From assembly GCF_028640845.1 (NCBI RefSeq), contig NC_080546.1, forward strand, positions 69,221,205-69,285,204: DNA of 64,000 nucleotides, given 5' to 3'. Below are positions 12,901-24,900 of this stretch, piece by piece. This DNA comes from Ahaetulla prasina (Eukaryota; Chordata; Lepidosauria; Squamata; Colubridae). Numbering within the stretch: the stretch's first letter is position 1; each line of letters begins with the position of its first letter. The translations under genes were made by a program, and so were the position numbers. The notes under the pieces are model-generated. The model was given only the letters and a program-made list of their open reading frames with translations. It ran no database searches and was not told the origin of the DNA.

Positions 12901-15900
12901 GTTGGCAAATGGGCTGTTTTCGGCCTCTGGAGGACTTCTGGGGGGAAGAAAGGCCGTTTTCAGGGGCCCCCAGATTCCTAGAAAGGCTCTGGAGCCAGGT
13001 GAGAGAGAAAAATGGGCCTACCGGACCATCAAATGCCAGGAGTGGGGAGAGCGGTGGGGAGTCATTTTGAACTTTCTTAAGGCAGTGGGAACTATAAAGC
13101 TCTTCCAAAGAGAGGAGAGGGCAACCAATGATCCTTTGGGCAATGACATTGACCCTCTGGAATTGTGTGTCTTCAGCCCCCGAGCCGGGCCTCCTGGCAG
13201 AGAGTGACTCAGAGAGTGAGGGGGAAGAGCCGACAGGGCTTCCCTCTTCAGGACCTTCCTCTCTGGCTCCGCTCCAGGTCCCAGAGGCAGGCCAGGTGGA
13301 GGAGATGACGAGACTTCTTTCTCCTGCACCTTCCCCCTCCCAGGAAATGTCTCAAGATGCAGCTGCTGACAATCAGTCCTGGTTAAATCCGAGGCATCGC
13401 AGAAAGGAGAGGCGGGAACAACAAAAGAAGGGGTGGGGCAGGCCTAGTCATGGAGCCACACCCCACAGGGTACAAAAGCAGGAGGAGCTGCTCTATAGCT
13501 TCTTGTGACGGACAAAAACTGACTCTTGGAAACTTTGGGTGCAATATTTTGAGACTAGGACTTTGGCTTCTGTTTATTTCTGAACTGCAGTTACGCTTGT
13601 CTGAGGAGATAAGAGAACTTTTTTTTTTTTGTTTACATTTATACCCCGCCCTTCTCCGAAGACTCAGGGCGGCTTACAGTGTATAAGGCAACAATTAACT
13701 TGGCCAGCAATCGCAGATTCGTTGCCAGAACTGATATCTGTCGTCGGAGTAAATTGTTGGCAGATATAGTCAGCTCACATGTCTGCTTGATTGTGGTTGG
13801 TGAGGACAGAACAGGAGTGCTGTCCTACTGTGTTTCCCCAAAAATAAGACCCTGTCTTATATTTTTTTGAACCCTGAAATAAGGGCTTGGCCTTATTATC
13901 AGGGGATCTTATTATTTTGGGGGTGCAGGAGGTGGTGAGCGTGGCCACCTCATGGCTGCTGTGTTGCGCTGCTATGGCAGCTGTTCGCTGGAGCAACCAA
14001 AGGTGGGAATCTTCCCAGAGTTCTTGGTACTCGCCTGCCTCCCATCCATTTATCCATCCATCCCCCTCATCTGCAAACTCCCACCCCACTCCCGCCTCTC
14101 TGCCAGGCAACCCCCGGCAGCCCCAGATGTGCCCGCCCGGGTCCCTTTTCCACAACACTCGGCTCTTTATCAAGGGGGGTGGCATGTGGGGCAAGGGTGG
14201 CATGTGGGGCAGGGGAGAAGCAAGATGCATGGAGTGAGACTGGGCTCTCTCCTCTTGCCATCCTCTCACCAGGGGCCGGAGAGATGTGAGACATACATCT
14301 TACTTGCCTTGCAGCTGTCACGTGTCTTGCCTTTATCTGCAAACATGTTGAAAGGCAAAACAAAACTTCTCGCGAGTTTGAGAAGTTTGATTGAACTCCC
14401 AAGTTTTTTTTACCCTATGTGTTTGCCTGCAGACAACATGCGACCCCGTCCCCACCCCTCCCCACCTGCCACCCCCAAATTGCATCCAATTTGGTCAGGG
14501 GCAGGAAGCCCTGCCATGCCCAGCGAGAGGGGGAGAAGAGACGGCAAGAAGAGCGAGCCCTGTATCGCACTTCTCCTCCACCCCATCTGCCACCGCCCTT
14601 GATAAAGAGCCAGGCACTGTGGAAAAGGGAGCCAGGCGGGCGCAGGCTTTGGGCATCTGGGCTTGCCAGGAGTCACCCGGCAGAGAGGCAAAAGTGGTGT
14701 GGGAGTTTGCAAGTGATTGCTTCCCCTTTGCCTTCTCTCCCAAAAGCGCTCCTTGAGTGCAGCCACTTCTGCAGAAGGAGATGTGTGGCTTGTGCTGGCC
14801 TTCCAAAGGGTAGCAGCAGCTATCTTCTATTTTTTAACCCTTATTTCGTCCCTACCCACGTGGCCCAGTATGGTTGGGACGAAATAAAGGTAAAAAAATT
14901 GTGGATAGCTGCTGCTACAGTACCCTTTGTGGATGGCTGGCGCTTGGCACATGGGGTGCATCGCTTGGCCACCAGTTGCAGAAGCAACTGCAAAAGCAGC
15001 CGCGCTTGCTGGAGGCACTGGCTAGAGCGGCACCCATGAATCAGCTGTAAATGGCGGCCTGAGCAACTCAGATGATCCAATTAAGGGGCCGAGAAGCCCT
15101 GAGGTGACTGGGAAAGGGCTACCTCTTGTGCTGGCCACGCCCACCCGTCACTAGGGCTTATTTTCAGGGGAGAGCATATATTTACACCCACCCCAAAAAT
15201 CAGCCTTGGCCTTATTTTCGGAACATGTCCTATTTTCAGGGAAACACGATATCTGCCACTGTGCAATTTGCAAACCATACACTGATGCAGTAAGTTAAAA
15301 TACTCTCTATAGTGTAGCAGTAGAAGGCCACCAGCAGTTTTCATTCAGTTATTGTTTCCTGAGAAGTTTTTATAACAGGAATTTAACTCTAATAAAACAA
15401 AATAAAATAGGCTATAAATTGAACACACACACACACACACATACATATATTTATATTTACTATATAAATATATGGTTTGTTTATATTATGAAACTTAGAT
15501 AAAATCAAGCAAACACACACCCAAAGTACAGGAGCTTAATTCTCTAGTCTCCTTTTGAAAAATGTAGACTAATGCCCAAAAATTACTTCAAGGAAAATTG
15601 CACTAGATTCCTAATAGTGATTTAGAGATAAGTGGTATTGGAAGATGACAGTCTATAGATAGTTTGTTGGATCATCTCATGAGGATGAGTGTTCTGTTTC
15701 CCTTCCCCCAATACTCCCAGCAAAGAGTCCGTCAGAGGCCTTCCTTTTTTTCCCTTTTATTTACATAGATACATGTCCTGGCCACGTCTACCCACGGGCC
15801 TGCCAAGTTTCTGGAGATAACGAGGAAATTATAGATAAGGCCAGAATTACTCACGAATATATTCTTCCCTCCATGAATTAGCTTGCGCCAAATTCATTGC

Positions 15901-18900
15901 TTTGTCCGAGACAAAAAACCAGGAAGTCCCGCCTCCTATTTATAGTCTCTGCAGATGTCACTGCATGACAATTATGACTTGGCTTTGTCCCAACTCTTCC
16001 GCTGCTGCGCACGCCGATCAAGCCTTCGTAATCTTGCGTCCCTCCAAAACTGTTCTTGGGGCGTTGCCAAATCAGAAGAAGGCCCGGGAGAATCAGGCCT
16101 TGCCGGCCCCTCCCTTTGAGTGGGTGCCAGGGAGGGAGAGGGCTCAAGAGAAGCAGGGCTTGCCAGGTCTTCTCCCTCATTTTCTGAATCATCCGAGTCC
16201 AGGAGTCTGGGTCCAGGAACCTGGGTCACAACACTATCCCTCACCGCAGGGCCCTTCCCCCGGGGCTGACGATCGGGATGCGGTCGGGCTGGGTTCTGCT
16301 CATGGAAGGCCTGCACCAGGTCAGGGGCATGAACGTCGGAGGCATCTACCCAGGAGAAATCAGTCCCGTATCCCTTCCACGCGATCAAATATTGGAAACG
16401 ACCCTTTAGCCAGCGAGAGTCTCGTACGCTGTGGACTTCGTATTCCTCAGATCCGTCCTCAGCGACAGTGACGGGTGGTGTTGGGCACCGAAGGGGACTC
16501 GGTGTGGCCCCAGGAACCAGAAGGGACCGGTGAAAAACGGGGTGGATCCGCATGGATCGTGGCAGGGTCAGTCGGTAGGCTACCGGGTTGATGACTGCCT
16601 CGACAGGGAACGGGCCGGCGAATCGGTGGTCCAACTTCTTTACCGGGCGGTCGGACGGGAGGTGTTTGGTGGAGAGCCACACCGGTCTCCAACTGCCAGC
16701 GGGGCGTTGCCCGTCGGGAGCGGTCGGCGGACCGTTTGTAGTCCTCCTTTGCCCGATTCAGCTGCTGACGTACCAACTGTTGGACCGCATGCAATTCCGT
16801 CCAGGAAGGTCTGCGTTCGGGAACAGGAGAGTCCGGTGGTGCCAGAGGAAGAGCCGGATGGTACCCCACATTGGCAAAGAACGGGGTCATCTGAGTAGAG
16901 GTGTGCTGAGAGTTGTTAAAAAGCAAACTCCGCCAGGGACAGGTAGTCGGCCCAGTTGTCCTGTTGCTGGTTGATGAAGCAACGGAGATACTGTTCCAGT
17001 ATACCGATGACCTTCTCTGTACCCCGCCGGTCTCCGGATGGTGCGATGACGACAGACATACCTGCACCTCCAACGCGCCATCAGGCTCTTCCAGAAGCGG
17101 GCTGTGAACTGAACTCGCGGTCCGAAACCACCCTGTCCGGTAGACCATGGAGGCGGAAGATGTGCTGCAGAAAGAGACGGGCTGCTTTTGCGGCTGTGGG
17201 CAGTCCGCGGCATGGGATGAAGTGTGCCATCTTGGTGAGCATGTCCACCACCACCAGCACCGTGGTGAACCCAGAGGACGGCGGCAGGTCTGTCAGGAAA
17301 TCCATAGAGATCGCCCCAGGGTCTGTCGGGTGTCGGCAAGGGCTGGAGGAGCCGGGAGGGCCCCGTGGCGGTCTTGGCTTGCCGGCACGTACGCAGGATG
17401 TCACGTAGGCATGTATATCATGCCGCACTGGGCCACCAAAAGGTCCGTGTCACCAGGTGGAGGGTCTTGAAGAACCCAAAATGTCCTGCTGCAGGGTTGT
17501 CGTGGCACTGGGTCATGACGAGGGCTCGGAGTGGTCCTGTGGGCACATATAATCGCCCAAACTTGAGTAAGTCCTCCTCCAAGGTCCAAGGAGACGGGGG
17601 CCCACCTCCGCCTCCTTTGCTGCGACCAGGCGTCCTGGCGCTGCGCCTCGCACCTGGGCCCGCAAGTCCACTGGCTCCGTGCTGCGCCAAGGCTTCTGCC
17701 GCAGCACTGTCCGTGGAGGAAGGGGTCCTTGGCGCAGAGGTACTCTGGCTTGCGGGACAGGGCATCCGCCCTCGGTTGTGACCGCTGGGAATGTAGGTCA
17801 CGCGGAAGTTGAACCGGGCAAAACAACGACCACCGGATCTGCCGCTGGTTCAACTTCCGAGCTGTGGTGAGGTGCTCGAGATTCCGATGGTCCGCTCGAC
17901 CTCCACCTGATGTCGGGCCCCTCCAGATGGTGTCGCCAAGCCTCGAATGCAGCCTTGATAGCCAGCAACTCTTTTCCCAGATAGTGTAGTTGCGCTCGGA
18001 AGGGTTGAGTTTCCGGGAGTAGTAAGCGCAGGAAAAGTGTGCCACCATTCGCCGGAGCCTGTAGCAGCACCGCTCCCAGAGCCACATTGACGCGTCCGTT
18101 TCCACCACAAAAGGCCGGAGCGGGTCGGGATGCCTCAGGACGGGTTCCGTGACGAAGGCTTTCTTGAGGGCTGTGAATGCTTCTTGCTGCGGGGACCCCA
18201 CCGAATGCAACCTTCTTCCTGAGGAGCTGGGTAAGTGGAGCTGTCAGTGTGGCGAAGCCGGGATGAAGGTCCGGTAGTAGTTGGCGAAGCCCAGTAGGCG
18301 CTGAACATCCTTCACCCGACGAGGGCTTCCCAGCTACACAAAGCTTCTACTTTACATGGGTCCATGGCTATGCCCTCGGGCGAGATGATATGCCCGAGGA
18401 ATTCTATGGAAGTCCGGAAGAAGACGCATTTCTCCAGCTTCGCATTGAGTTGTTGCTCCATAGCGTTGCAGAACCAGACTGACGTGTCGAAGGTGGCTTT
18501 CCTGGACCGGGAGTAAATCAGGATGTCGTCGAGGTAGATAACCACGAACCGATCCAACATGTCTCGGAACACGCTGCTCATGAAGTGCTGAAAACGGCGG
18601 GAGCATTGGTCAACCCAAATGGCATGACAGTGTATTCGTAGTGTCCGTATCGGGTGCCGAATGCCGTCTTCCATTCGCCTCCTTCTCGTATCCGCACCAG
18701 GTTGTAGGCCCCGGAGATCGAGCTTGGTGAAGATCGTGGCCTCCGCAACCTTTCCAGTAGCTCCGGATGAGCGGCAGGGGTAGCGATTCCGCACCGTAAT
18801 GGCGTTAGCCGGCGGTAATCACAGCATAGGCGCAAGTCCCTGTCTTCTTCTTCACAAAGAGGACCGGGGCCGAGAGAGGACTTTGAAGGCCGGATGAACC

Positions 18901-21900
18901 CTCGGGCCAGGTTTTTGTCCAGGAAGTCCCTGAGGCGGCCAACTCGGGCTCCGACATGGAATACAGGCGTCCCACAGGCAGTGGTGCGTTGGGCAGAAGG
19001 TCCACGGGCAATCGTAGGGCCGATGCGGGGTAGTCGGTCCGCCTCCTTCTCGCTGAACACGCCGGCAAGTCCGCCAGCTCAGGAGGCAAGGTGATGGCAG
19101 CGGTGGGGACGTTCTGGCCGGCACAGGTGTGGCGGATGTGATCGACGCACTGCAGACTCGGGAAAGAGATGGCGCCCGCGACCAGGCCACCTGAGGATCG
19201 TGGGTCCGGCCAGGCCAACCCAAGGACCAAGGGAAAATGAAGGTCCGCCGTGACATAAAACTGGATCGCCTCCTCATGGTCCCCAATAGCCAGGCGCAAA
19301 GGCTGGGTGGCGAATTTAATGGGGCCGGACACCAGTTCTCGCCCATCAATTGTCTCTACCGCATCGGAGGGTCCACGGAACCACGGGACCGCAAACTGGG
19401 TCACAAAGGCCTGGTCCATAAAGTTTGTTGTGGCCCTGAGTCCACCAGCGCATGCGCCTGGAGCCCGTCCGACTGGTTCCCCAACCATATCCGTGTGTCC
19501 AGAATCAGATGCCGAGGGGCCCAGAGTCTACTTCCAACGTCCAGTGGGGCTTAGTACGTGCCCGACCTAGGGTTTCCAGGTCGGGCCTGCCCGCTTCCGA
19601 TTGGTCACGCTGTGATTCGGGACCGGCGCGTGCCCCACTTCGCTTTCTGGGGCAAGAAGCGGCGGTGGCCGGGCTCCCCACAGTACAGGCACAATCCCCT
19701 TGGCGCCCGGTTCCGCTCCTGGGCTGTTAGGCGAGGTCTGGCCGCTCCCAACTCCATGGGCTCTTCCGCAGCGGTTACAAAACGTGGGCGACCCTGGGTG
19801 CTGGTGGTGCAGGAAGTGGGGGTGCAGATGTCGACGGAGGGTCCCGGGGTGCGACGGACGGTCGCCGCTGCAGACGGGCATCGAGGCGGAGACAAAGGGC
19901 ACCAAGTTGTCGAGGTCCGCGCGCCCACGCGGGCCAGCTCGCCTTGCAATTCCTCTGAGAGTCCCTCCTGAACGCGGGCCCACCAGCGCTGCATCATTCC
20001 AGTCAGAGTCCTGGCACAAAAGACGAAATTCGGCGATGTACTCCTGCAGGGGCGTTTCCTTGACGGAGTTCCTTAAGGCGCCTGGTTGCCGTCAGCATTC
20101 GAACGGGTCCTCATACATGGTGCGAGGTGCTGCCAAAACGCTGTTGGTCCGCCAGCAGGGGCTGTCCTGGAGCAAGAGGGCGTGGCCCATCGAGCAGCCG
20201 AGCCGGAAAGAAGGTTAATCACGAAGGCCACCTTAGCCCGGTCGTCTGGGAAATCCTCTGGCCTCATAGCCATGTAGAGCTGGCACTGTCCCAAGAAGGT
20301 CGGGAACATCTCAGGCTGCCCAGAAAACTTATCCGCACGGTTATCGGGCACTTGCGAGGAGGAGGAGTGGGAGGATGGGGGCTGCAGGCACATTCCTGGC
20401 AGCAAGTTGGCCTGCCAAGTGAGCCACTTGCTGCTGGAGCTGTTGATTAGCCGCGTAGCTGCTCTAACTGCTGCTGTACCTGCTGCTGATCCATCTTTGG
20501 TGGAAGATGTTTTAGTCAGGTCTTGGACAAAATGTTCTGTTTCCTTCCCCAATACTCCCAGCAAAGAGTCCGTCAGAGGCCTTCCTTTTTCCTTTTATTT
20601 ACATAGATACATGTCCTGGCCACGCCTACCCACGGGCCTGCCAAGTTTCTGGAGATAACGAGGAAATTATAGATAAGGCCAGAATTACTCACGAATATAT
20701 TCTTCCTCCATGAATTAGCTTGCGCCAAATTCATTGCTTTGTCCAAGACAAAAACCCAGGAAGTCCCGCCTCCTATTTATAGTCTCTGCAGATGTCACTG
20801 CATGACAATTATGACTTGGCTTTGTCCCAACTCTTCCGCTGCTGCGCACGCCGATCAAGCCTTCGTAATCTTGCGTCCCTCCAAAACTGTTCTTGGGCGT
20901 TGCCAAATCAGAAGAAGGCCGGGAGAATCAGGCCCACTGCCCTCCCTCTGAGTGGGTGCCAGGAGGAGAGGGCTCAAGAGAAGCAGGGCTTGCCAGGAGT
21001 CACCCGGCAGAGAGGCAAAAGTGGTGTGGGAGTTTGCAAGTGATTGCTTCCCCTTTGCCTTCTCTCCCAAAAGCGCTCCTTGAGTGCAGCCACTTCTGCA
21101 GAAGGAGATGTGTGGCTTGTGCTGGCCTTCCAATGGGTAGCAGCAGCTATCTTCTATTTTTTAACCCTTATTTCGTCCCTACCCACGTGGCCCAGTATGG
21201 TTGGGACGAAATAAAGGTAAAAAAATTGTGGATAGCTGCTGCTACAGTACCCTTTGTGGATGGCTGGCGCTTGGCACATGGGGTGCATCGCTTGGCCACC
21301 AGTTGCAGAAGTGGCCGCAATCGATGGCAAAAGCAGCCGCGCTTGCTGGAGGCACTGGCTAGAGCGGCACCCATGAATCAGCTGTAAATGGCGGCCTGAG
21401 CAACTCAGATGATCCAATTAAGGGGCCGAGAAGCCCTGAGGTGACTGGGAAAGGGCTACCTCTTGTGCTGGCCACGCCCACCCGTCACTAGGGCTTATTT
21501 TCAGAGGAGAGCATATATTTACACCCACCCCAAAAATCAGCCTTGGCCTTATTTTCGGAACATGTCCTATTTTCAGGGAAACACGATATCTGCCACTGTG
21601 CAATTTGCAAACCATACACTGATGCAGTAAGTTAAAATACTCTCTATAGTGTAGCAGTAGAAGGCCACCAGCAGTTTTCATTCAGTTATTGTTTCCTGAG
21701 AAGTTTTTATAACAGGAATTTAACTCTAATAAAACAAAATAAAATAGGCTATAAATTGAACACACACACACACACACACATACATATATTTATATTTACT
21801 ATATAAATATATGGTTTGTTTATATTATGAAACTTAGATAAAATCAAGCAAACACACACCCAAAGTACAGGAGCTTAATTCTCTAGTCTCCTTTTGAAAA

Positions 21901-24900
21901 ATGTAGACTAATGCCCAAAAATTACTTCAAGGAAAATTGCACTAGATTCCTAATAGTGATTTAGAGATAAGTGGTATTGGAAGATGACAGTCTATAGATA
22001 GTTTGTTGGATCATCTCATGAGGATGAGTGAGATTCTGAGTTTTAATTTTGTTTTCTGGTTTTTATTGTGTTTGTGGTTTTATTGTAGTTGCATATCACC
22101 TAAAATTATGCTGTATGATGGACAGCCACATAAATATTTTAAATAACTAACTAAAACACCCTATACATTATAAATAATATTTTAAAGTATTATATTTTCA
22201 TAGACTTTACCTTTAGAGGAGATTTCATTTCCAGATATTGCTAAATTAGAATCTCCAGTTTTCTCATTTACCGATGAAAAATGGATAGATAACGAGGATG
22301 AGGAGTTTGCAATCAAGGGGCCCTAGAATGTAAATACAGAGTCTTGGGTATCTTAAAATATATATGAAAATTGAACACACATAGATACACTCATGTATGC
22401 ACACTAAATGGGCAAAAGAAAAAGAGGAATGAAATGCACAGAACAGAATCAATAATAATTACATGAAATATATTTATCATTAAGTTGATCAGTTAACTTA
22501 AAATCTGAATCAAGTCATCTTAAAATGTGGAACAGATGAGATTCTTACAGTAAATTTTCTTTGGGTATTTTGTACCATATTTAAGAGTTACAATACTCTG
22601 CTAACCTCAGCACCAGGACTTTCAGAAAGTGCTCTTCTTTCAGATTTCATCACTTGATCATTTAATCTTGTTTCAGAAGATGGTGCAGATAATGAAAACA
22701 GCCGATGGTGATTAGATATTCTTCCCTCTGCCTTGGTTCCTTCGTAGTCTTCTACATGGTTACTTTTCCTCAAAATACTTCTAGGTTGAGGAGATGGCTT
22801 TGAAAAATCATACAATGCAGGAATGCTTATATTTTCAGCTGAGAAAAATATAAATATAATTATTAACTACTTCTAAAAATGCTCATTTAGACTAAATTTA
22901 AATTCCATAAATGCTGTCTTCAGTCAGTTATAGTCAGAGTTTCAAACATCTGCTAATATGTGTCCAAAGATTTGTTATATTCTGGGAGTTTCTGATAGAT
23001 ATGTGCTTGTATTTATTTCTAAAATTCATTTCTTTGTATCAGCAGGCAGGCCTCTTTTGAAAGTAATTAATTTCTGCAGTAGCACACTAATCTGCAATTC
23101 AGATAAACCATCTGTTCGCCATTGCTCCTGATACATTGGGTGAAACTTTAGCAACCATGTAAAAGAAAAAAAAACAGTTCTTCAATTCCACATGACATGG
23201 TTGCCTTGTAAGCTTGTTCCCTTCTTCACAACCATAATAAATTCCTTAAATCCCCCCCATTAGGTATAGAACCATAATCTGATATCTTCTCTGGCTAATA
23301 GTGCTAATCCAGCATGGCACAACCGTTGAAGTTAAGGTTAATATATTTGGTGATCTAACTCAGTGGTAGTCAACCTGGTCCCTACCGCCCACTAGTGGGC
23401 ATTCCAGCTTTCATGATGGGTGGTAGGGGTTTTGTCCGATACTGAAGCACTTTCCTTTTTTTTAATTTAATGGACTTTTTTAAAAAAAATCATAGCATTA
23501 TTTAAAAACATTTTCATTAGGTTTTCATAAAATTCCCCGTGACAATTTAAATTTCTGAAAATATACTATTTGTATCGCCCGTGCATAAGTTTAACTCACG
23601 TTACGTAAATAAGACTAAATGGTGCTATAGTGTGACCGCAAACAAAAGAGCCTCGTCCCACAGAATAGCTCGCACATCTCCCCGCACAGCACCCAGCTGT
23701 AACAGACAAGCAGAGCTGATAGCCGGCACCCCCCCCCCAAAACCCAAGCCACAATGTGCGAGAGGCATGTGCAGATGACGATACACTTTATAAATCACCA
23801 TTACTGTGGAACCGGTGGGCGGTTAGAAAATTTTATTACTAACAGAGATATAAAAGTGGGTGGTTCCACAGTAATGGTGATTTATAAAGTGTATCATTGT
23901 CTCGCATGCCTTTTGCGCATCGTGGATTGGGTTTTGGGGGGCGCCGGCTACCAGCTCTGCTTGTCTGTTACAGCTGGGTGCTGTGGGGGGGACAAGCGCA
24001 AGCTATTCTGGGACGAGCCTCTTTTGTTTGCGGTCACACTATAGCACCATTTAGTTTCACTTATGTAATGTGAGCTAAACTTATGCGCGGGCGATACAAA
24101 TAGTATATTTTCAGAAATTTAAATTGTCACGGGGAATTTTATGAAAATGAAAATGTTTTTAAATAATGCTATGAATTTTTTTTAAAAGTCCATTAAATTA
24201 AAAAAAAGGAAAGTGCTTCAGTATCGGACAAAACCCCTACCGCCCACCATGAAAGCTGGAATGCCCACTAGTGGACAGTAGGGACCAGGTTGACTACCAT
24301 TGCTCTAAGCTATATAAATAACTGAATGTTAATTCAATTTTGTTTGTATGTTTGTGTGTGTGTGTATGTGTATCTATAAATATCTATATATAGGTATCGA
24401 TAGATATTTTTATTTATATCATATATCTATATATCACATATATATCTATATTTAAATCTCTCTCTATATATATATCTATAACACACACAGAGACATATAT
24501 AAAACTGTGTTGAAATAATACAATGTATCAAAATATAAGTCAAGATTTGATTCAGCTTTGACTGGAAATGAGAGCTCCTTTGCTTTGTAGAACAGTTATT
24601 CTTTGTAGCATTTTCACTACGATTCAGTTACATTTATTCACAATGGTGCAATGTTGAATTTAAAAAGCAATGCCTGGCATCTAAATACAGGTATTCTTCA
24701 ACTTATGACCACAATTGAGCCCAAAAATTCCATTTTTATGTGAAACATTTGTTAAGTGAATTTGTCTCATTTTATGACCCTGCTTGCCACAGTTAAGTGA
24801 AGCACTACAATTGTTAAATTAGTAACATGTTTGTTAAGTGAATCTGACTTCCCCATTGACTTTGCTTTTCAGAAGGCTGCAAAAGGTGATTACATGACCC

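Larger units (their letters stand above)
16234..20532 (-). mobile_element. Ty3/gypsy chromovirus (sushi-like) internal region, defective
   Basis: Read on the minus strand the order is gag, protease, reverse transcriptase, RNase H, integrase, chromodomain, the Ty3/gypsy order. Gag (20564-20073) contains [20 protein letters not shown] and [18 protein letters not shown], close to the sushi family from which the mammalian RTL/PEG10 genes descend. Frames change many times, so no full polyprotein can be made. It lies in MAP9 intron 6 in the same orientation as the gene. The PBS next to the right LTR was not recognised. Confidence 0.9.

Noticed and set aside
13128..13508. Frame that could be a small acidic host protein
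   Set aside because: It lies within a solo LTR with matching ends and related copies, so it is element-derived, not a host gene.
23581..24044. Small frames inside the large palindrome
   Set aside because: They lie on mirrored arms with no family resemblance. The inverted repeat explains them.
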